64,000 nt of DNA, from assembly GCA_030765065.1 (NCBI GenBank), contig CM060985.1, positions 176,020,096 through 176,084,095 of the forward strand, in the 5' to 3' direction. Both the position numbers and the translations under genes were made by a program. The DNA comes from Deroplatys truncata. Taxonomy: Eukaryota; Arthropoda; Insecta; Mantodea; Mantidae. How positions within the stretch are numbered: position 1 is the first letter of the stretch; every line of letters starts with the position of its first letter. Below are positions 33,713 to 45,514 of the stretch, piece after piece. The notes beneath the pieces were generated by a model that was not told the origin of the DNA, made no database searches, and worked only from the letters and a program-made list of their open reading frames with translations.

Positions 33713-34876
33713 TTACTCGACTACTCTGACCGAGGATTCTTCCACCGCCAAAGAGAACTTACTTATAGGCTATACAGCATTTCCAGAACCTGGAAGAGTG
33801 TCGGTGGGAGGTTAAGGAAGTCAGAAGTTCCGTCGATGTTTCACATCCTATTGTGTGATTATGAGCGGATTTTTCATCCGTTATTTGGGATAGTCTGGAC
33901 TGTATGGCATTATAAGGGGTAAAGGAGAAGATTTGCTACAAAAGCCCTTTATACCAATGCACACTAATTTCATAAAGAACGGAGGGCAGTATGTAAAATT
34001 AATGAATCTTTCATTTTGATTTTAAAATGCTATCCGTACTAGTTTTACAATATTTTCGTCCTCTTTTCAGGGTGCAACTAAAGTTAAATATTTCAAATGA
34101 ACGGATATACAATATTTAATATGCGCTATAGTTACTATGCTTTCACTAACCACGGAACACTTTTAAATATGTGTAGTATTTACGTTGGTTATAGCTATTT
34201 TGTCCATGGACTTTTTCTAGTATTGTGCTGTATTGCACTTAAAAATTCGATAACGACATTTTACGGAAAATGTTTTAATGTGGTGTTTGTGCATGTGTGC
34301 GCGCGCGCTCACAGTAAAACATTTCGGGAGTTTTGGGGTTAGAATTTGGCATTTAAGAAATAGCTGACGGACTACCCACAGTAGCGGGTGCTACTCGTTT
34401 CGAAAAGCGTTATTATGAATCGTATGAAATTTTGTTAACAGTGTTTGATTCCAAAGGCAGCTGTTTCGCCCATTTGGAACTGAATTATTAATGCTTAATG
34501 AAACAAAGTCGAATAATTTACTTTCACTTTGAAAGATGAAAAAAAATGTTTTAAACGAAACATTTGCTTAGACGCGCATAAAATAAAACTATTAAGTACA
34601 GCGGCTTTTAAACGTTAAATAAAAAATAAGGTAAAAGGCCTACATGTTTACCTAAGCAAGTGGATTACAGGAAAAACAGTATGTTTATTTAGCAATTTAC
34701 GGGTATACACGTTGTTTCCGAATCATGGTCAACTTTGTTGACCAAACAACACCAGGGATGGTAAAATATCTCTATTGTTACGTCATTACATTACGAAGGA
34801 CTACTTGCTTCTCTTTAAAAGCGCTCTGGTATTGGCAACACTGTCACCGGCAAGTGTATTTGGTGTACAGGGTTAT
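33713..34876. other. Unassigned DNA, the longest stretch without a recognised repeat
   Basis: Frames at 33612-33815 and 34097-34342 are short and carry no domain I recognise. No promoter or splice pattern can be argued. Confidence 0.4.
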
Positions 34877-36062
34877 GAAATGATGGACCCGATTTCACAG
34901 ATTTGTTCTAGCTATATTATTTGACATAAGGTCACAGTACTTTGGAGATATACAGAAAAACTCAAGAAGTTTTTTTGACAAACTACAAGTGCTCTATATA
35001 TGCCCACTACTGTTCTGCAGATATCAGGTTCTCCCATACTCGGTGCAGCATGCCCCTATCAGTCTGTCCAAAATCACTGTTGATGCGAACTCGCAGTTCT
35101 GGTAGGTTGTTGGTAGAGGAGGCTGCAACACCGAGTCTTTCTCATAACACGACACTGAAATATCACTGTCGGGGAGCATGGAGGCCATGATAGCAATTGC
35201 TGATCATCCCCACCACGATCCATTGGTTTCTCAATCTCCTGTTTAGAAATTAACGAACATGTGATGGGAGTGGAGTGGAGCACCATCCTGTTGGTAGATG
35301 AAGTCCACGCTGCCGGTCTCCAGCTGTGGCATGAGTCAATTTTCCAGCATGTCCATATCACGTGTCTTTTCGCAGAAGAAAAAGTGGTCGTAATAATGCA
35401 GGGACACATTAACTTTTGGTGAGTCTCCAATCTGCTGCACGATAGCACGGGGATTCTCTGTCCCTAGATTCGCACACTGCGCCATTCACAGAAAATGGTG
35501 CTTCATCACTGAAGATGAGTTTCTTACAAAACCCATTGTCTTCCATAAACTGTTGCATCTGTGCCGAAAATTTAAAGCGTCAGACTTTGTTAGCGGCCGT
35601 CAGGGATTGTAGCAATCGTAAGCGGTAAGGCTTCTGCTTCAAGCGTTTCCATACAATCTTCCAAAGGATCGGCTGTGGAATATTCAGCACTTGTTTGCTC
35701 CGTGGGCTACGTACAAAACTGGCCCGCACGCACTCAACTGCTTCTTCAGTCACCGTAGTTCCCCTTACAGAGGCATCCTGAGGCTGTAAACTGCACATAT
35801 CATCGCCGAATGGATTTGGCAGTTGGTGGATCCTGTGGTACTTCGTTCTGAGGTGTCGTTGCACTGCTACGACAGACTGATGTGAATAAAATTAAAGCGC
35901 AACATTTTTACTAAATGCTCACTGCTGCGTTCTCGTGGTAGAAATCTGAAGCGCGACTGCAACAAAGCAAACTCTGAGTTTTTCTGTATCTCTGCTGAGT
36001 TTTGTAACAATATGCTAAATAATGTAGCTACAGTAAATTTATGAAATCGGGTCTATCATTTC
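34877..36062 (-). mobile_element. Mariner-related element with ~100-bp inverted ends
   Basis: The left end (GAAATGATGGACCCGATTTC) and the reverse of the right end (GAAATGATAGACCCGATTTC) match recognisably for about 100 bp, including 'gtagctacattattt' and 'gagatacagaaaaactca'. Total about 1186 bp. Flanking TA is plausible but one base is ambiguous on the left. Confidence 0.78.
34983..35905 (-). pseudogene. Mariner-superfamily transposase pseudogene
   Basis: Read on minus from ATG at 35903-35905. The region about 35864-35580 gives VTEEAVECVRASFVRSPRSK and LKQKPYRLRLLQSLTAANKV, the DNA-binding half of an insect mariner-like group. KKLIFSDEAPFSVNGAVC (near 35500) carries the first Asp. The second-Asp region is shifted and unreadable (HLPTGWCSTPLP). 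SWPPCSP marks the remains of the third motif, with the DFFLWGYV part deleted or degraded. LPELRVRINSDF and a stop near 34983 form the C-terminus. Frameshifted several times. Confidence 0.72.
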
Positions 36063-36201
36063 TAATAACATTTAGCTTTGGAAGCACTAGGGTAGTGCAG
36101 TTGTTTTATTTCCGGCTGTCATACCGAGGTTCCGGGCTTCGATTTTGGCTCTGGGGTGGCGATTTGAAGTCGGCTCTATCCACTTCTTCACCTGACTTGT
36201 T

Positions 36202-37012
36202 ACTTTCTCTACTACGTATAGTAAGTAGGGGAAGTATTGCATTCCACCCAAAAATTCGATACCGAGATTTCACCGGAAATACACGTTTTGAGACCTCCTG
36301 AATCCAAAAACATGTCCGTGTGTGTCTGTGAACAGGAAAACTCAGAAACGAACAGTCGGATAAACACCAAACTTGGTATTTAGGTTCAGTATCTTCCAGA
36401 GATGCAACACGAAGGTTTTAAAGAAAATCCCCCCACCCCAGATTACCCTTTACATGGAACATTTATCGAAAGTTTTAATTTTCTCTAAAATGGCTCTAAC
36501 GATTTTGATTAAAATATTATATGTTTAAGATATTTTCATGAGAAATAAAATGTATATCTTGAATTTTCTGAGAATGTCTCCAAAAGTATTCTTTATTGTG
36601 AACGACTTTTGCATAACTGGTAAACCATAAGAGATTGACAAAATTTTACTACACAAAAATGTAGATCCCGTTAAAATACACAATTTATGTCATATACATT
36701 TTTTGTTGTTGAGTGAACCATTTTTGAAATATTGCTTGTTATTCTCTTAAATTTTCCAATACTTATACTTTTTCTCCAATTCGCTATTCAATTTTTTTGT
36801 CCTGGTAATGCAAAGAGAATGGAATACTCGACATAGTAACCAGCTCTTAAAATATTTGATTATCGCTTAAAGCCTAGCAATTCCCCTTGCATCTACAAGA
36901 AAATTAGCAATAAGATTAACATCTCGATTAACATGAGGCATATGGAGAATAGGCGTTTGTAAAAATAGTTTGCACAAGAGTGGAGAATGTCATGTGAGTG
37001 CACCACATCAGA
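36202..37012 (+). repeat. TRR A1 repeat, full length
   Basis: An 811-bp copy. The right flank is T5, but the left flank is only ...CTTGTT. This suggests that the T5 after CATCAGA can belong to the element rather than to a duplicated target. Confidence 0.83.
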
Positions 37013-37037
37013 TTTTTCATGTGTAGTATCCCCAAGG

Positions 37038-37147
37038 CTGAAACTGGCCACCGTCGTTGTCCATACATTTTTGGCACGTCTTTAGGAAACTATCCATCAT
37101 GGATAGTGATGTATGTATGTATGGACAACGACGGTGGCCAATTTCAG
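37038..37147. other. Perfect-looking hairpin / miniature inverted repeat
   Basis: The 31-nt arm 37038-37068 (ctgaaactggccaccgtcg...) is the inverse of 37117-37147, with about one mismatch. Inside the ~48-nt loop a second small palindrome (ctatcc...ggatag) lies at 37089-37107. It may be a tiny foldback element or two facing transposon ends. Confidence 0.85.
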
Positions 37148-37286
37148 CATTTCCTTTCATAAAGTTTTTAAGTAAAGTGTTTAAAAGTAGTTTTAATAAT
37201 GTTTTATGGTTTCATTCGCGCCTTTCTATGATAGCGGTAGACGGCAACGCAAGCGGTTCGTAGTTTTTTGGCTTTCCCTGTACTAT

Positions 37287-37480
37287 TGAATTTTAAGGCC
37301 AGCATATAGCGTCCAGTTGTTAAACATTTGACTATCGCTGTTCTCTTTGTATCTATAACGAAATGTGTAATGTAGCTGTTTCTGTAAAGGTTTATTTGGA
37401 TTAAAATGTATATGGAAACATAAACGTTAGTAAGAATATTTTATATATCCACTCATAAGGATAGAGTGTAGAAAGTCGGT
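37287..37480 (+). repeat. TRR A2 3' fragment
   Basis: Starts mid-repeat at 'attttaaggccagcatata' and ends 'gtagaaagtcgg'. Confidence 0.8.
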
Positions 37481-37680
37481 CGACCCTTTTAATTATCTAT
37501 CAATTTGATTTTCTCTATCCCCGTGTAGCTACAACGAAATATGTAATCAAAATATTTCTGAAAATGTTTATCAATTGCTCATGAAGTAGATACAAACATC
37601 AAATTTCGTAAGAATAATTTGTAGGAGTTGTATGAAAATAAACAATATTGGATAGAGAAAGCATTATGAGAGAGACACTG
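37481..37680 (+). repeat. TRR A3-type 3' fragment
   Basis: A diverged tail with 'gctacaacgaaatatgtaat', 'tttcgtaagaataatttgta' and 'gatagagaaagcattatgag'. Related pieces lie at 48813-49118 and 62080-62302. Confidence 0.6.
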
Positions 37681-37689
37681 AATTAGTTT

Positions 37690-38900
37690 AGAAAATAAAA
37701 CAAGGATTAGTTTTAAAAAAATAAATTGTTTTATTGTTTTCCAAAATATTCCCCTTCAACGTCAGTACATTTTTTCATTCGATGAAACCAGTCCTTAAAG
37801 CAGTGATGCCACTCTTCCCGAGCCACTTTAGAAATCAGATTTTTATAATGTTCCAATGATTCATCTCATGACGAAAAGGGAGACCACGTATTTTACCTCT
37901 AAGTTTTGGAAACAAAAAGAAATCAGAAGGTGCTAGGTCAGGGCTGTATGGTGGAGGGTTGATGACGTTGAACTTTGGGGTATTTAGATGCTTAGTTGTT
38001 AGTTTTGCTGTATACAACGATGCGTTGTCGTGATGTAACTTTTGGGCGTTTTACAAGAACGTTTTCAAAAGTTTGCGGTAAACAGACATTTGTGTACCAA
38101 TAGGCAGTAACGGTACGTCTTTCGTCTAACGCTATAGTAACAATATGGCCCGTTTTGGAAAAAAAAGACTAACAATCTTCTTCTTATCAGCACTGCAAAT
38201 TCGTTGGACTTTTGTAGGCTTAGGTTCTGTTCGAAAGACCCACTGAGCCAATTTACTTTTCTTTTCAGAATAATAAAAATAAATCTAGGATTCATCACCA
38301 GTAGGATCTTCCAAACCAAATTTGTAGCTCCACTTTGGAATTTTTCCAGAACTTTTCTGCACCAATCAATATATTGTTGTTTTTGATCGGGAGTCAGTTA
38401 TGTGGAATCCATCGACAACAAAGTTTTATCACTTTAACTGTGGATGTAAAATGTTTGGATTTGACTCATACCAACGCCTAATATCGCCCAAATAAATTCA
38501 GAAGATATCCGTCGGTTTCTGCAAGCATTGCTCAAACAGCGGCAATATTTTCATCAGTAACAGCAGTTCTTGGGCGTCCTTCACGAAATTCATCACTAAG
38601 AAAATACCGATCTCTTTTGAATTCGTTGCACCAATTATAAATTGTTACTTTAGATAGGGCTTCTTCGCCAAATGCATTTCCAAGCCGATCTTCACATTGT
38701 TTTGAGTTAATGACGATTTAAAATCGTAAAAAGCATAGTCGGAGAATGTTCTCTACTCATATTTATTTTCGGTGAACACAAAATCTTTAAACGATGATAA
38801 TTAGAGCGAATCGAACAAACTGCACGGCAATTAGCTCGCAAAGCATTAAAATTTAGCTATCAATCTGCGCAAATTTTATTTGTTTTTAGAGACATAGCAC
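37690..38900 (-). mobile_element. Mariner element (same family as 60833-62005)
   Basis: The left side begins 'ttagaaaataaaacaaggat'. The right side near 38878-38897 reads 'ttttatttgtttttagaga', partly the inverse. The ends are degraded, so the limits are approximate. Confidence 0.7.
37731..38760 (-). pseudogene. Mariner DD34D transposase pseudogene
   Basis: Start ATG 38758-38760 (MSREHSPTMLFTILNR). N-terminal frames are broken within 60 bases. GDES followed by a stop (Trp lost) near 38310 marks the first Asp. FRTEPKPTKVQR follows. KLHHDNASLYTAKL (near 38030) holds the second Asp, and PPYSPDLAPSDFFLFP the third, after exactly 34 residues. The C-terminus EEWHHCFKDWFHRMKKCTDVEG runs to a stop at 37731. 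At least four frame changes. Confidence 0.82.
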
Positions 38901-39330
38901 TGTAACAATTTTCAGTTCTTCTCTCGTAATGAGGTTATAATTTGTCGTTACATTCAAATACAATTCCCTATCCGTTTATATCCTCTGCCGTCTTAGAGGC
39001 GTACTCAACTCCCACCAGATGGTTACTGTGTGAATGATTACTTCCAGAAGGGCCCTTAAAGCTGATGATAGTGTAACAATACCTCGGAATGTACCGGGAA
39101 GCTCACAGACTGGGGATGACGATAAGCACTTCCTCAATAAACATCTACTAGCTTGCAGCATTGTGCTTGTTACTTGCCACAAAACAATGTATCCATTTAG
39201 TGTCTCTGATGCAATGCATCTTTTTGTGAACGTGTCAGATGATACCTTTCGAAAACACGATTTGGTTTCTTGCTATTTAGTTGTACTTTCTCTACTTTTA
39301 TTTTCTTTTCTTTCTATTTATTTTACGTCA
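38901..39330. other. Unassigned DNA
   Basis: The 100-residue frame at 39034-39336 ends in a hydrophobic stretch (LVVLSLLLFSFLSIYFTSL), which comes from T-rich DNA. No family recognised. Confidence 0.35.
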
Positions 39331-39332
39331 CT

Positions 39333-39425
39333 TTAACTACGTGGTTATATCTCTTAGGAGATACCTGGTGGCTCGGTGTGTGGCGGATATTTAGCCTTCC
39401 AGTTCTTATCCCTGTACTATATTAT
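39333..39425 (+). repeat. Dispersed ~100-bp module, second copy
   Basis: 'tttaactacgtggttatatc', 'cggtgtgtggcggatattta' and 'gccttccagttcttatccct' match 12543-12650 in order. Confidence 0.6.
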
Positions 39426-39434
39426 TTTACTTCG

Positions 39435-39560
39435 ACATGATCCACAGAGGCCTTAGTGCTAGCCAACTATGCATTTGTTTCTGTATGTGACGGGCGGATA
39501 TTGGTTCGACAGTGTCTACAGAGTAATTAGTGGTAAGCAACTGTACCTTGAAAGGGGATA
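39435..39560 (+). repeat. Isolated satellite units (75-76 bp family)
   Basis: One and a half diverged units: 'ccacagaggccttagtgcta', 'gtatgtgacgggcggatat', then 'gtctacagagtaattagtgg'. The array of the same unit is at 41895-43385. Confidence 0.65.
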
Positions 39561-39808
39561 TATCCCCCACACACGCACGCACACACACAAAACCTAAGGA
39601 CGAGATGGGTAAAGTAGCATAACAAATGAACTACTTGGTGGAAGTAGATGAGCATGTTGCCAGAGGTCTCTCACGCATACACAGAAAGCTGCACGTCACA
39701 TGGCGTGAGTGTAGCGAGCCTATAGGGCAGTTGACGAAACAGGACAAGACGGTGTGTGGCAATTGGTGAGCTATTACGGTGCACTGTAGTGGTGTTCTAC
39801 ATTGCAGC

Positions 39809-40835
39809 ATGGCCGGTAGACACTATTTGGATGACTTCACATAGGGAAGAATCATCGGGAAACTGGAAGAAGTTTGACGAGTGTTTCTCAGGAGTTTGGA
39901 ATTGCTCACAACATTGTTTCATGTGCATGGGGAAACTTTCCAAACCATAGGCACTGCTGTCCCAAGGAGAGGAAGTGGTGGTCGACCACACTCAACTACA
40001 GCAGCAGATGACCGCTACATTGTGCAACAGGCAAGATGGGACCCACGCCAAATAGCGGGTGTAATTGCAACCACATTTAACAGGACAGCTAGGCACGCAA
40101 TCTCACGATACACAGTGGTACGACAACTACACAGAGGTGATCTCTTTGCCCGACGGCCAGTACGTTGTGTTCCATTGACATCTGCACATCCGCGGCACCG
40201 TTTGTGATGGTCCCAAGAGCATCAAAATGGACCAACAAGGAATGGAGTCGCGTGCTCTTCTCGGATGAGAGCCTATTCAGTCTAAGTAGTGATTTTCGAC
40301 ATACTCTCATCTGGCGAGAGGTGGGAACACGTAATGAACCCATGAACATCTTTGAACATGATCGTTTTGGTAGTCCAGGTGTTACGGTTTTGGGAGGCAT
40401 AATGTTGCATGGGCGCACCGACCTCCAAATCTTTGAACACGGTACGCTCACTGGTTAACGTTATTGTGATACTGTACTCCTTCCCCATGTGCATCTTTTC
40501 AGGTGTGCAGTCGACCCTGACTTCATATTTATGGGTGACAATGCGCGACCGCATCGTACAGCGCAGGTGGAGGGTCTCTTGGAACGAGAGGATATTCGGC
40601 GAATGGACTGGCCTGGCCGTTCCCCGATTTAAATCCCATCGAAGACATGTAGGATGCTTTGGGGAGACGCATTGCAGCACATCCACATGCACCAACGACC
40701 ATCCAACAGTTGTCAACAGCGCTGATGGAGGAATGGAACGCCCTACCACAAGAACTGCTTACCAGCCTTGTAGTCAGCATGGGAGCACGATGGAGAGCAT
40801 GCATTATTGTCTATAATGATCATACACCCTTTTAA
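39809..40835 (+). pseudogene. Tc1-like DD34E transposase pseudogene, third family
   Basis: Starts MAGRHYLDDFT-stop-GRIIGKLEEV-stop, a typical N-terminus of this group with two stops. STTAADDRYIVQQARWDPRQ and RYTVVRQLHRGDLFARRPVR follow in the same frame to a TGA near 40205. A frameshift near 40230 leads to RVLFSDESLFSL (first Asp), then PGVTVLGGIMLHGRTDL. A later shift gives FMGDNARPHRTA (second Asp) and SPDLNPIED (Glu, 34 residues on). C-terminus ...VYNDHTPF, stop at 40833-40835. I could not locate the inverted ends. Confidence 0.82.
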
Positions 40836-40839
40836 GCAC

Positions 40840-41894
40840 CATGTATCCGTTTCTGTAAATCTAGAGAGCCACCATATGTCGTATTGACTGTAGTGTAGCT
40901 TATGGTCTACGAATAAAAGTGACATTTCTGTTCGTCTCATGCATATTTCGTTTAGTAGCCTACTGTAGCAGTTCCCTCTATTCAAGTTCATCGAGCTATG
41001 TTACTTGACAGTGTCAAAGCATGCGAAGATTACTTTCGTTCTTACGGTTTTGCACACCAGTGTGCATATACATATAGACATGTAAACCAATATCAAACAA
41101 AAATTGTATATAATAATGTAATTTAGCAAGAAAGATGTTAGAATATTTAGCATCTAGGAATGTACAAAGGAGACTTAACTTAGATAAGTAAGGGACGGGC
41201 AAGCTAGCTAATTCCAGGTAAAAGATAATTCTAATTAGAGCCCAACTTTCACCAAGCTAATGAGCAAAGAACTTGAAGTAATAACAAGAAATAGAAAGAG
41301 ACATACAGAAAGGAAAGAGACAGAAATATCGAATCTGCTACCGAGTGCGGCACTGGGACGCGTATGCGAAATGTTTTGGAGCACAATATTTTCATACATA
41401 ACGCTTAGGAATGTCGTTGCATTTTGAGGCGCAAAGATGAGCGTCACTAAGTTTGGGTATAAAAGGGGGAAGAAAGCCACAGATTTTCATTCTCTTATAG
41501 AACCTCGTCAACACACAGTGATACTCTCTGGAGGACGGATGTTTGTGTGTGCATATGGGTGGGAAGTGTGTGCAGTTAGACTAGGCTCCTAATTATTATT
41601 ATGGTGGGAATTGTTACAATGGGAAAAGCTAGCCGCCCCTAAGATTTATTTAATAAGAAAACACATTATGGGAAATGCATTGTAATTTGCCTCCCCTACG
41701 AAAACCCCGAGATCAGGGAAATTAGTTAGATAGGTAATTTATTAGGAATGGAGAAATCAGCAGCCGGAGCAGAGATAGCCGGAGACCAGATACTGCAGCA
41801 GAGGTCATCAACTAGAGGAACAACACTTTCCCGCTACAAATGACGCACAGGGATTACCCGCTACAACCTCTGCTTCTATACATAGCGGCATAGC
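40840..41894. other. Unassigned DNA
   Basis: No named element. The window-facing edge near 41870 already resembles satellite units (cctctgcttctatacatag). Confidence 0.4.
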
Positions 41895-43385
41895 GGTTAG
41901 GTGGCAGGTTCTACAGGTGTCTACAGAGACCTAAGTAGCAGGCAACTACACCTCTGCTTCTATACGTGATGGGCAGATGACAGCTTCGTCACTTGCTCAC
42001 AGGGTCTTAGTGGCAGTGAACTGTGCCTCTGCTTCTGTACGTGACGAGCAGATGACAGCTTCGTCAGTGTCCATAGAGGCCTTAGTGCCAGACAGCTGTA
42101 CCTCTGTTTTTATACGTGATGTGTAGATGGCAGCTTCGACACCTGTTCACAGAAGTCTTAGTGCTAGGCAACTGTACCATTGCTTTCACACGCGACGGGC
42201 AAATGACAGCTTTGTCACGTGTCCGCAGAAGCCTTGTGTCAGGCAACTGTAACTCTGCTTCTACATATAACGGGCAAATGTGAAGAAGTTAGTTTCTGCC
42301 TCACGTATGGAAAGTCTGTTAGAAGAACATGTATTATATTTCGACTGTTGGGGAGCCGAACTTGAAGTAATTGCAACCGCACGTATGGTAAAAAGTTTCC
42401 GGTAGCCTTCGCCCCAAAAATGTACTTTCTGGTGGCCTTTGCCCCAAATGTTTAAAAAGTATTAACTTTGTAATTTTGTCTGTTTCTTTAAATATTATAT
42501 ATTTATGTTTACCTCGGCTGCCTCAGTATTTATTTTTAGAGACATGAATGTCTTAGCAGGGAGTGGTGCGACTGAAGAATGTAGGCTTACACAGATTATA
42601 ATTTTACTTCACTCCATTTATTAATGCTTGACAAGATTTAAATAACACTTAACTGATATAGAGAGCTGTGAGATTATTTTATTAAATACTTGCACTTTTT
42701 AAACACGTAAACTATTTTCGTCTCACACTGAATACGTATTAACTTTCTCGAGAACGCATCTCGCGTCCGGTTACGAACACTGTCTACAACCAACTGACTT
42801 CTGAATTTGTAAATTTTGCTATATTTCAGTTTCTGATTGTCTAATCCTACTCCAATAGAATACATTTATTTAACTAAAGCTTTTTTGTGATTGTTCATTG
42901 GCTATTTATAAACTGTCTCAAAATTTACATTATTGTTGCTCCATTAGCATTATTAAACTTTCTTACTCATTATTGCCTCAAAGTTACCTCATTGTTACCT
43001 CACTGTTAGCAACTTTTGACCTACTTCTCACAGCTGCTACATTATTAAATTACGCAATACATTCACATAACATTATTGAACATGTATACAATAATATAAA
43101 CATATATAATGACTGTTACATATATTTTTATATATTGTTACATACACATAATGCTTTAAGGGGGCTATTATTGAATTTATATATTATATAATTAGACTGA
43201 AATCATTTAAGTGTTAAAAATATTGCCTCAAATGACAGCTTCCACACGTGTCCATAGAGGCCTAAGATCCAGACAACTGCACCCGTGATTTTATGCGCGA
43301 GGGGTAGATGACAGCTTCATCTTGTGTCCACAAAGGCCTTAGTGCCAGGCAACTGCTTCTTCACATGATGGGTAGATGATACTAG
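41895..43385. repeat. Satellite-like tandem array, 75-76 bp period, split by an LTR
   Basis: The marker gATGACAGCTTc recurs at 41976, 42051, 42126, 42202 and 42276/43231 (rejoined), then 43307 and 43375. Each unit also carries 'gaggccttagtgccaggcaa', 'ctgtacctctgcttctatac' and 'gtgacgggcag'. Roughly seven to eight units, diverged from each other by about 10-20% by eye. The LTR at 42281-43230 sits within one unit. Confidence 0.85.
42281..43230 (-). mobile_element. Solo LTR-like element, copy 4, inverted
   Basis: 950 bp. On minus it begins TGAGGCAATATTTTTAAC and ends AACTTCTTCA. AATG is duplicated at 42277-42280 and 43231-43234. Deleting it restores a satellite unit exactly (gggcaAATGacagcttcc). 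The 97-residue frame at 42898-43191 lies in its AT-rich part and is not a gene. Confidence 0.87.
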
Positions 43386-43524
43386 GGTGGGGTCCATTCT
43401 ACTTGCATAAATATGTGTAAATAGATGGCAGAGCTTTCGCTATTACCATTATCTGGTTTGAGATCTTCTCGTGGTTTGCTGAGAAAAATATGAGTCAATT
43501 GAGGGACTTAATGTCGTGCCGCCA

Positions 43525-43640
43525 TATTCCCATAGTAGCCAAGTTGGCTATAGCACCAGAGGTCAATCGGGAGATCCTTGGTTCAAAGCCTGGCAATGCA
43601 TTGAATTTGTCAGTCTGATTTCCAGTTTCCAATTTGGTTA
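43525..43640 (+). repeat. tRNA-derived SINE head
   Basis: 'agccaagttggctatagca' (A-box-like) and 'ccttggttcaaagcctgg' (B box) are at tRNA-like spacing. Too diverged to be a functional tRNA gene. Confidence 0.55.
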
Positions 43641-43697
43641 AGAGTAGTTTGCAGAAGAGTGAGTAGGGAAAGACATGTGAATGTAACATCAATTTTA
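43641..43697 (+). repeat. TRR 3' end fragment
   Basis: 'gagtagggaaagacatgtga' then 'atgtaacatcaatttt' is the TRR terminus only. Confidence 0.6.
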
Positions 43698-43699
43698 AC

Positions 43700-44160
43700 A
43701 CCAAAATTAAACAGTAAACGGATTACAGTTTTTTCCCTCAGTACACTAACATATTCCTTTCAGTAGTTATATTTTGTTATTATGTTTTACAATTTCAAGC
43801 ACAAAATTTAGTTCCATTTTCGTGTGACTGTTTATATTAGAAATACCTCTGAGAGCGAGGGACATTAACTCAGTAATTAGGTTGACTCTGATAAGAGAGC
43901 GTGCTGTTGTATCCAGCAATTTACTGTTCTAATAAATCAGCTTGTGTAATCGTTTCCCCTCAGAGACATGTGCCCTGGCAAAGACGTACCATTGGATAAT
44001 AGGCTACCAAATCTTGATACAGCATCACAACTCCCTCTTGGTACACATTCCAGTGTGTTTTTAATAAAACCTTCATCAACTTCTCAGCTATTACGAAGTA
44101 ATGAATACGTCTTTTTCGAGAATAGTGTGTTTTACTCCATCAGTATGCGCGTGTGTGTGA
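43700..44160. other. Unassigned DNA
   Basis: No feature recognised. The 74-residue frame at 43968-44192 has no known domain. Confidence 0.4.
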
Positions 44161-44164
44161 CTGA

Positions 44165-44655
44165 GGACAGATTAATCAAAAACGAAAAGTAGAATGAATA
44201 CCAAAACTGGTATTTAAGTTCAGGATCGTCCAAAGGTGCGACACAAATATTTTCAAAATATCCCCCACCTCAGCTACCCTTTACATGGAAACATTTTACG
44301 AAATTGTTGATTTTATAAAACATGCATCTATTGATTTTGATTAAAATACCACAGATAAAAGATATTTACGTGAAAACTAAAACGCTTATCCTGAATTTTC
44401 CGATAATGGCCTTTAAAGTCCTCTTAATTTGGAAGCAGTTTTGTATAATCTGTATAAGTGGTAAAAGTTAAGCGATACATGAAGGATGAATGCCATTTTT
44501 TGTGGCATTGGCCATTTCTGAGATATACTTTAATAACGGTTCGAATTGCGCAATACTTGATCATTGGTTTTTAGTCCTGACGACATTCAGTTGTTTCTCG
44601 TGATGTCGTGGAAAGAGTGTGGAATTCCAAGGCCAGCATATACCGTCCGTAACCT
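44165..44655 (+). repeat. TRR A2 repeat, middle part
   Basis: From 'gattaatcaaaaacgaaaag' to 'aggccagcatataccgtcc'. Both ends are lost. Confidence 0.75.
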
Positions 44656-44834
44656 TGATGCTGCTTTTGAACAGCTAACAGTGATTAATTTTACTTTGGC
44701 GTAATCATTTCTATTATTCACTACTGTGGAAAAAGCACTATGGAATTCACATGCGTTAAGTGCTGTGCAGAAACTCACATCTCCCTCATACAGTAAAGAT
44801 GCACTTACCGCTCTGTGCCGCAATGTTGTAGCGT

Positions 44835-45180
44835 ATTAATAAATTGGGGGGTTACATTATTGTTGTACATTGTCATTACCAGACACATTGTTGTTTACGT
44901 CACCTATGGCTGGTAGCTTTGCTAGCTACGAGTAGTGGGGGATAGCGTGTGTCTCAGCCAGAATTCTGTGAGTAACGGATCGCGTGAGTAAGCCGGGCTT
45001 TGGATCGGTGGACATCTCCTCTCACCTTTCATATTTAATAATTAAGGGACTCCAAACGGTTAGTAAATAAGTCTCCTCAGCCAAATGTACGTGCTGGATA
45101 CTCAAAATTAATTTAATTTTCATATGAGCTTTTAGCCCATCTACCCAGCATGTAACAGTATTATTATCCTTCACTACTAG
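44835..45180 (+). mobile_element. Possible LTR fragment
   Basis: Shares with 52245-52600 the stretch 'ccagacacattgttg' and the same order of features: a GC-richer middle with 'gcgtgagtaagcc', 'catctcctctcacc', then an AATAA-type signal (ttagtaaataagtc). This fits two related LTRs, but I cannot define ends or target duplications. Confidence 0.35.
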
Positions 45181-45514
45181 CCTTATAACAAAGGCCTAGG
45201 AAGTGAGAGTGCATTCTGAGTCTGCCTACAAGCAGCAAGTGTTTAATTACGCGGTTAAGGGACTTTTATACGACTGCAATAAAACAGGCATAAAATTGTT
45301 TCAGGTTTGCCCTAAATAATACAGTACAAATAATAATGTGTTGTAATAAGAAATTAATGCATGGAAATATGAGCAACACTTGTAAAAGTTTGGTTATTGC
45401 ATGCCACTTAGGTTGTTGCACAAAATTATTTCTTTAGAATACACATTTTTATTTCTCTATCACATACACTGACATGCATAAAAAGAGACCCATTCCGCTA
45501 AATCGCAATAGTGT
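45181..45514. other. Unassigned DNA
   Basis: Nothing recognised. Confidence 0.4.

Noticed and set aside
39034..39336. Putative membrane protein
   Set aside because: The hydrophobic tail comes from T-rich DNA. No start context, family or neighbouring exon supports it.
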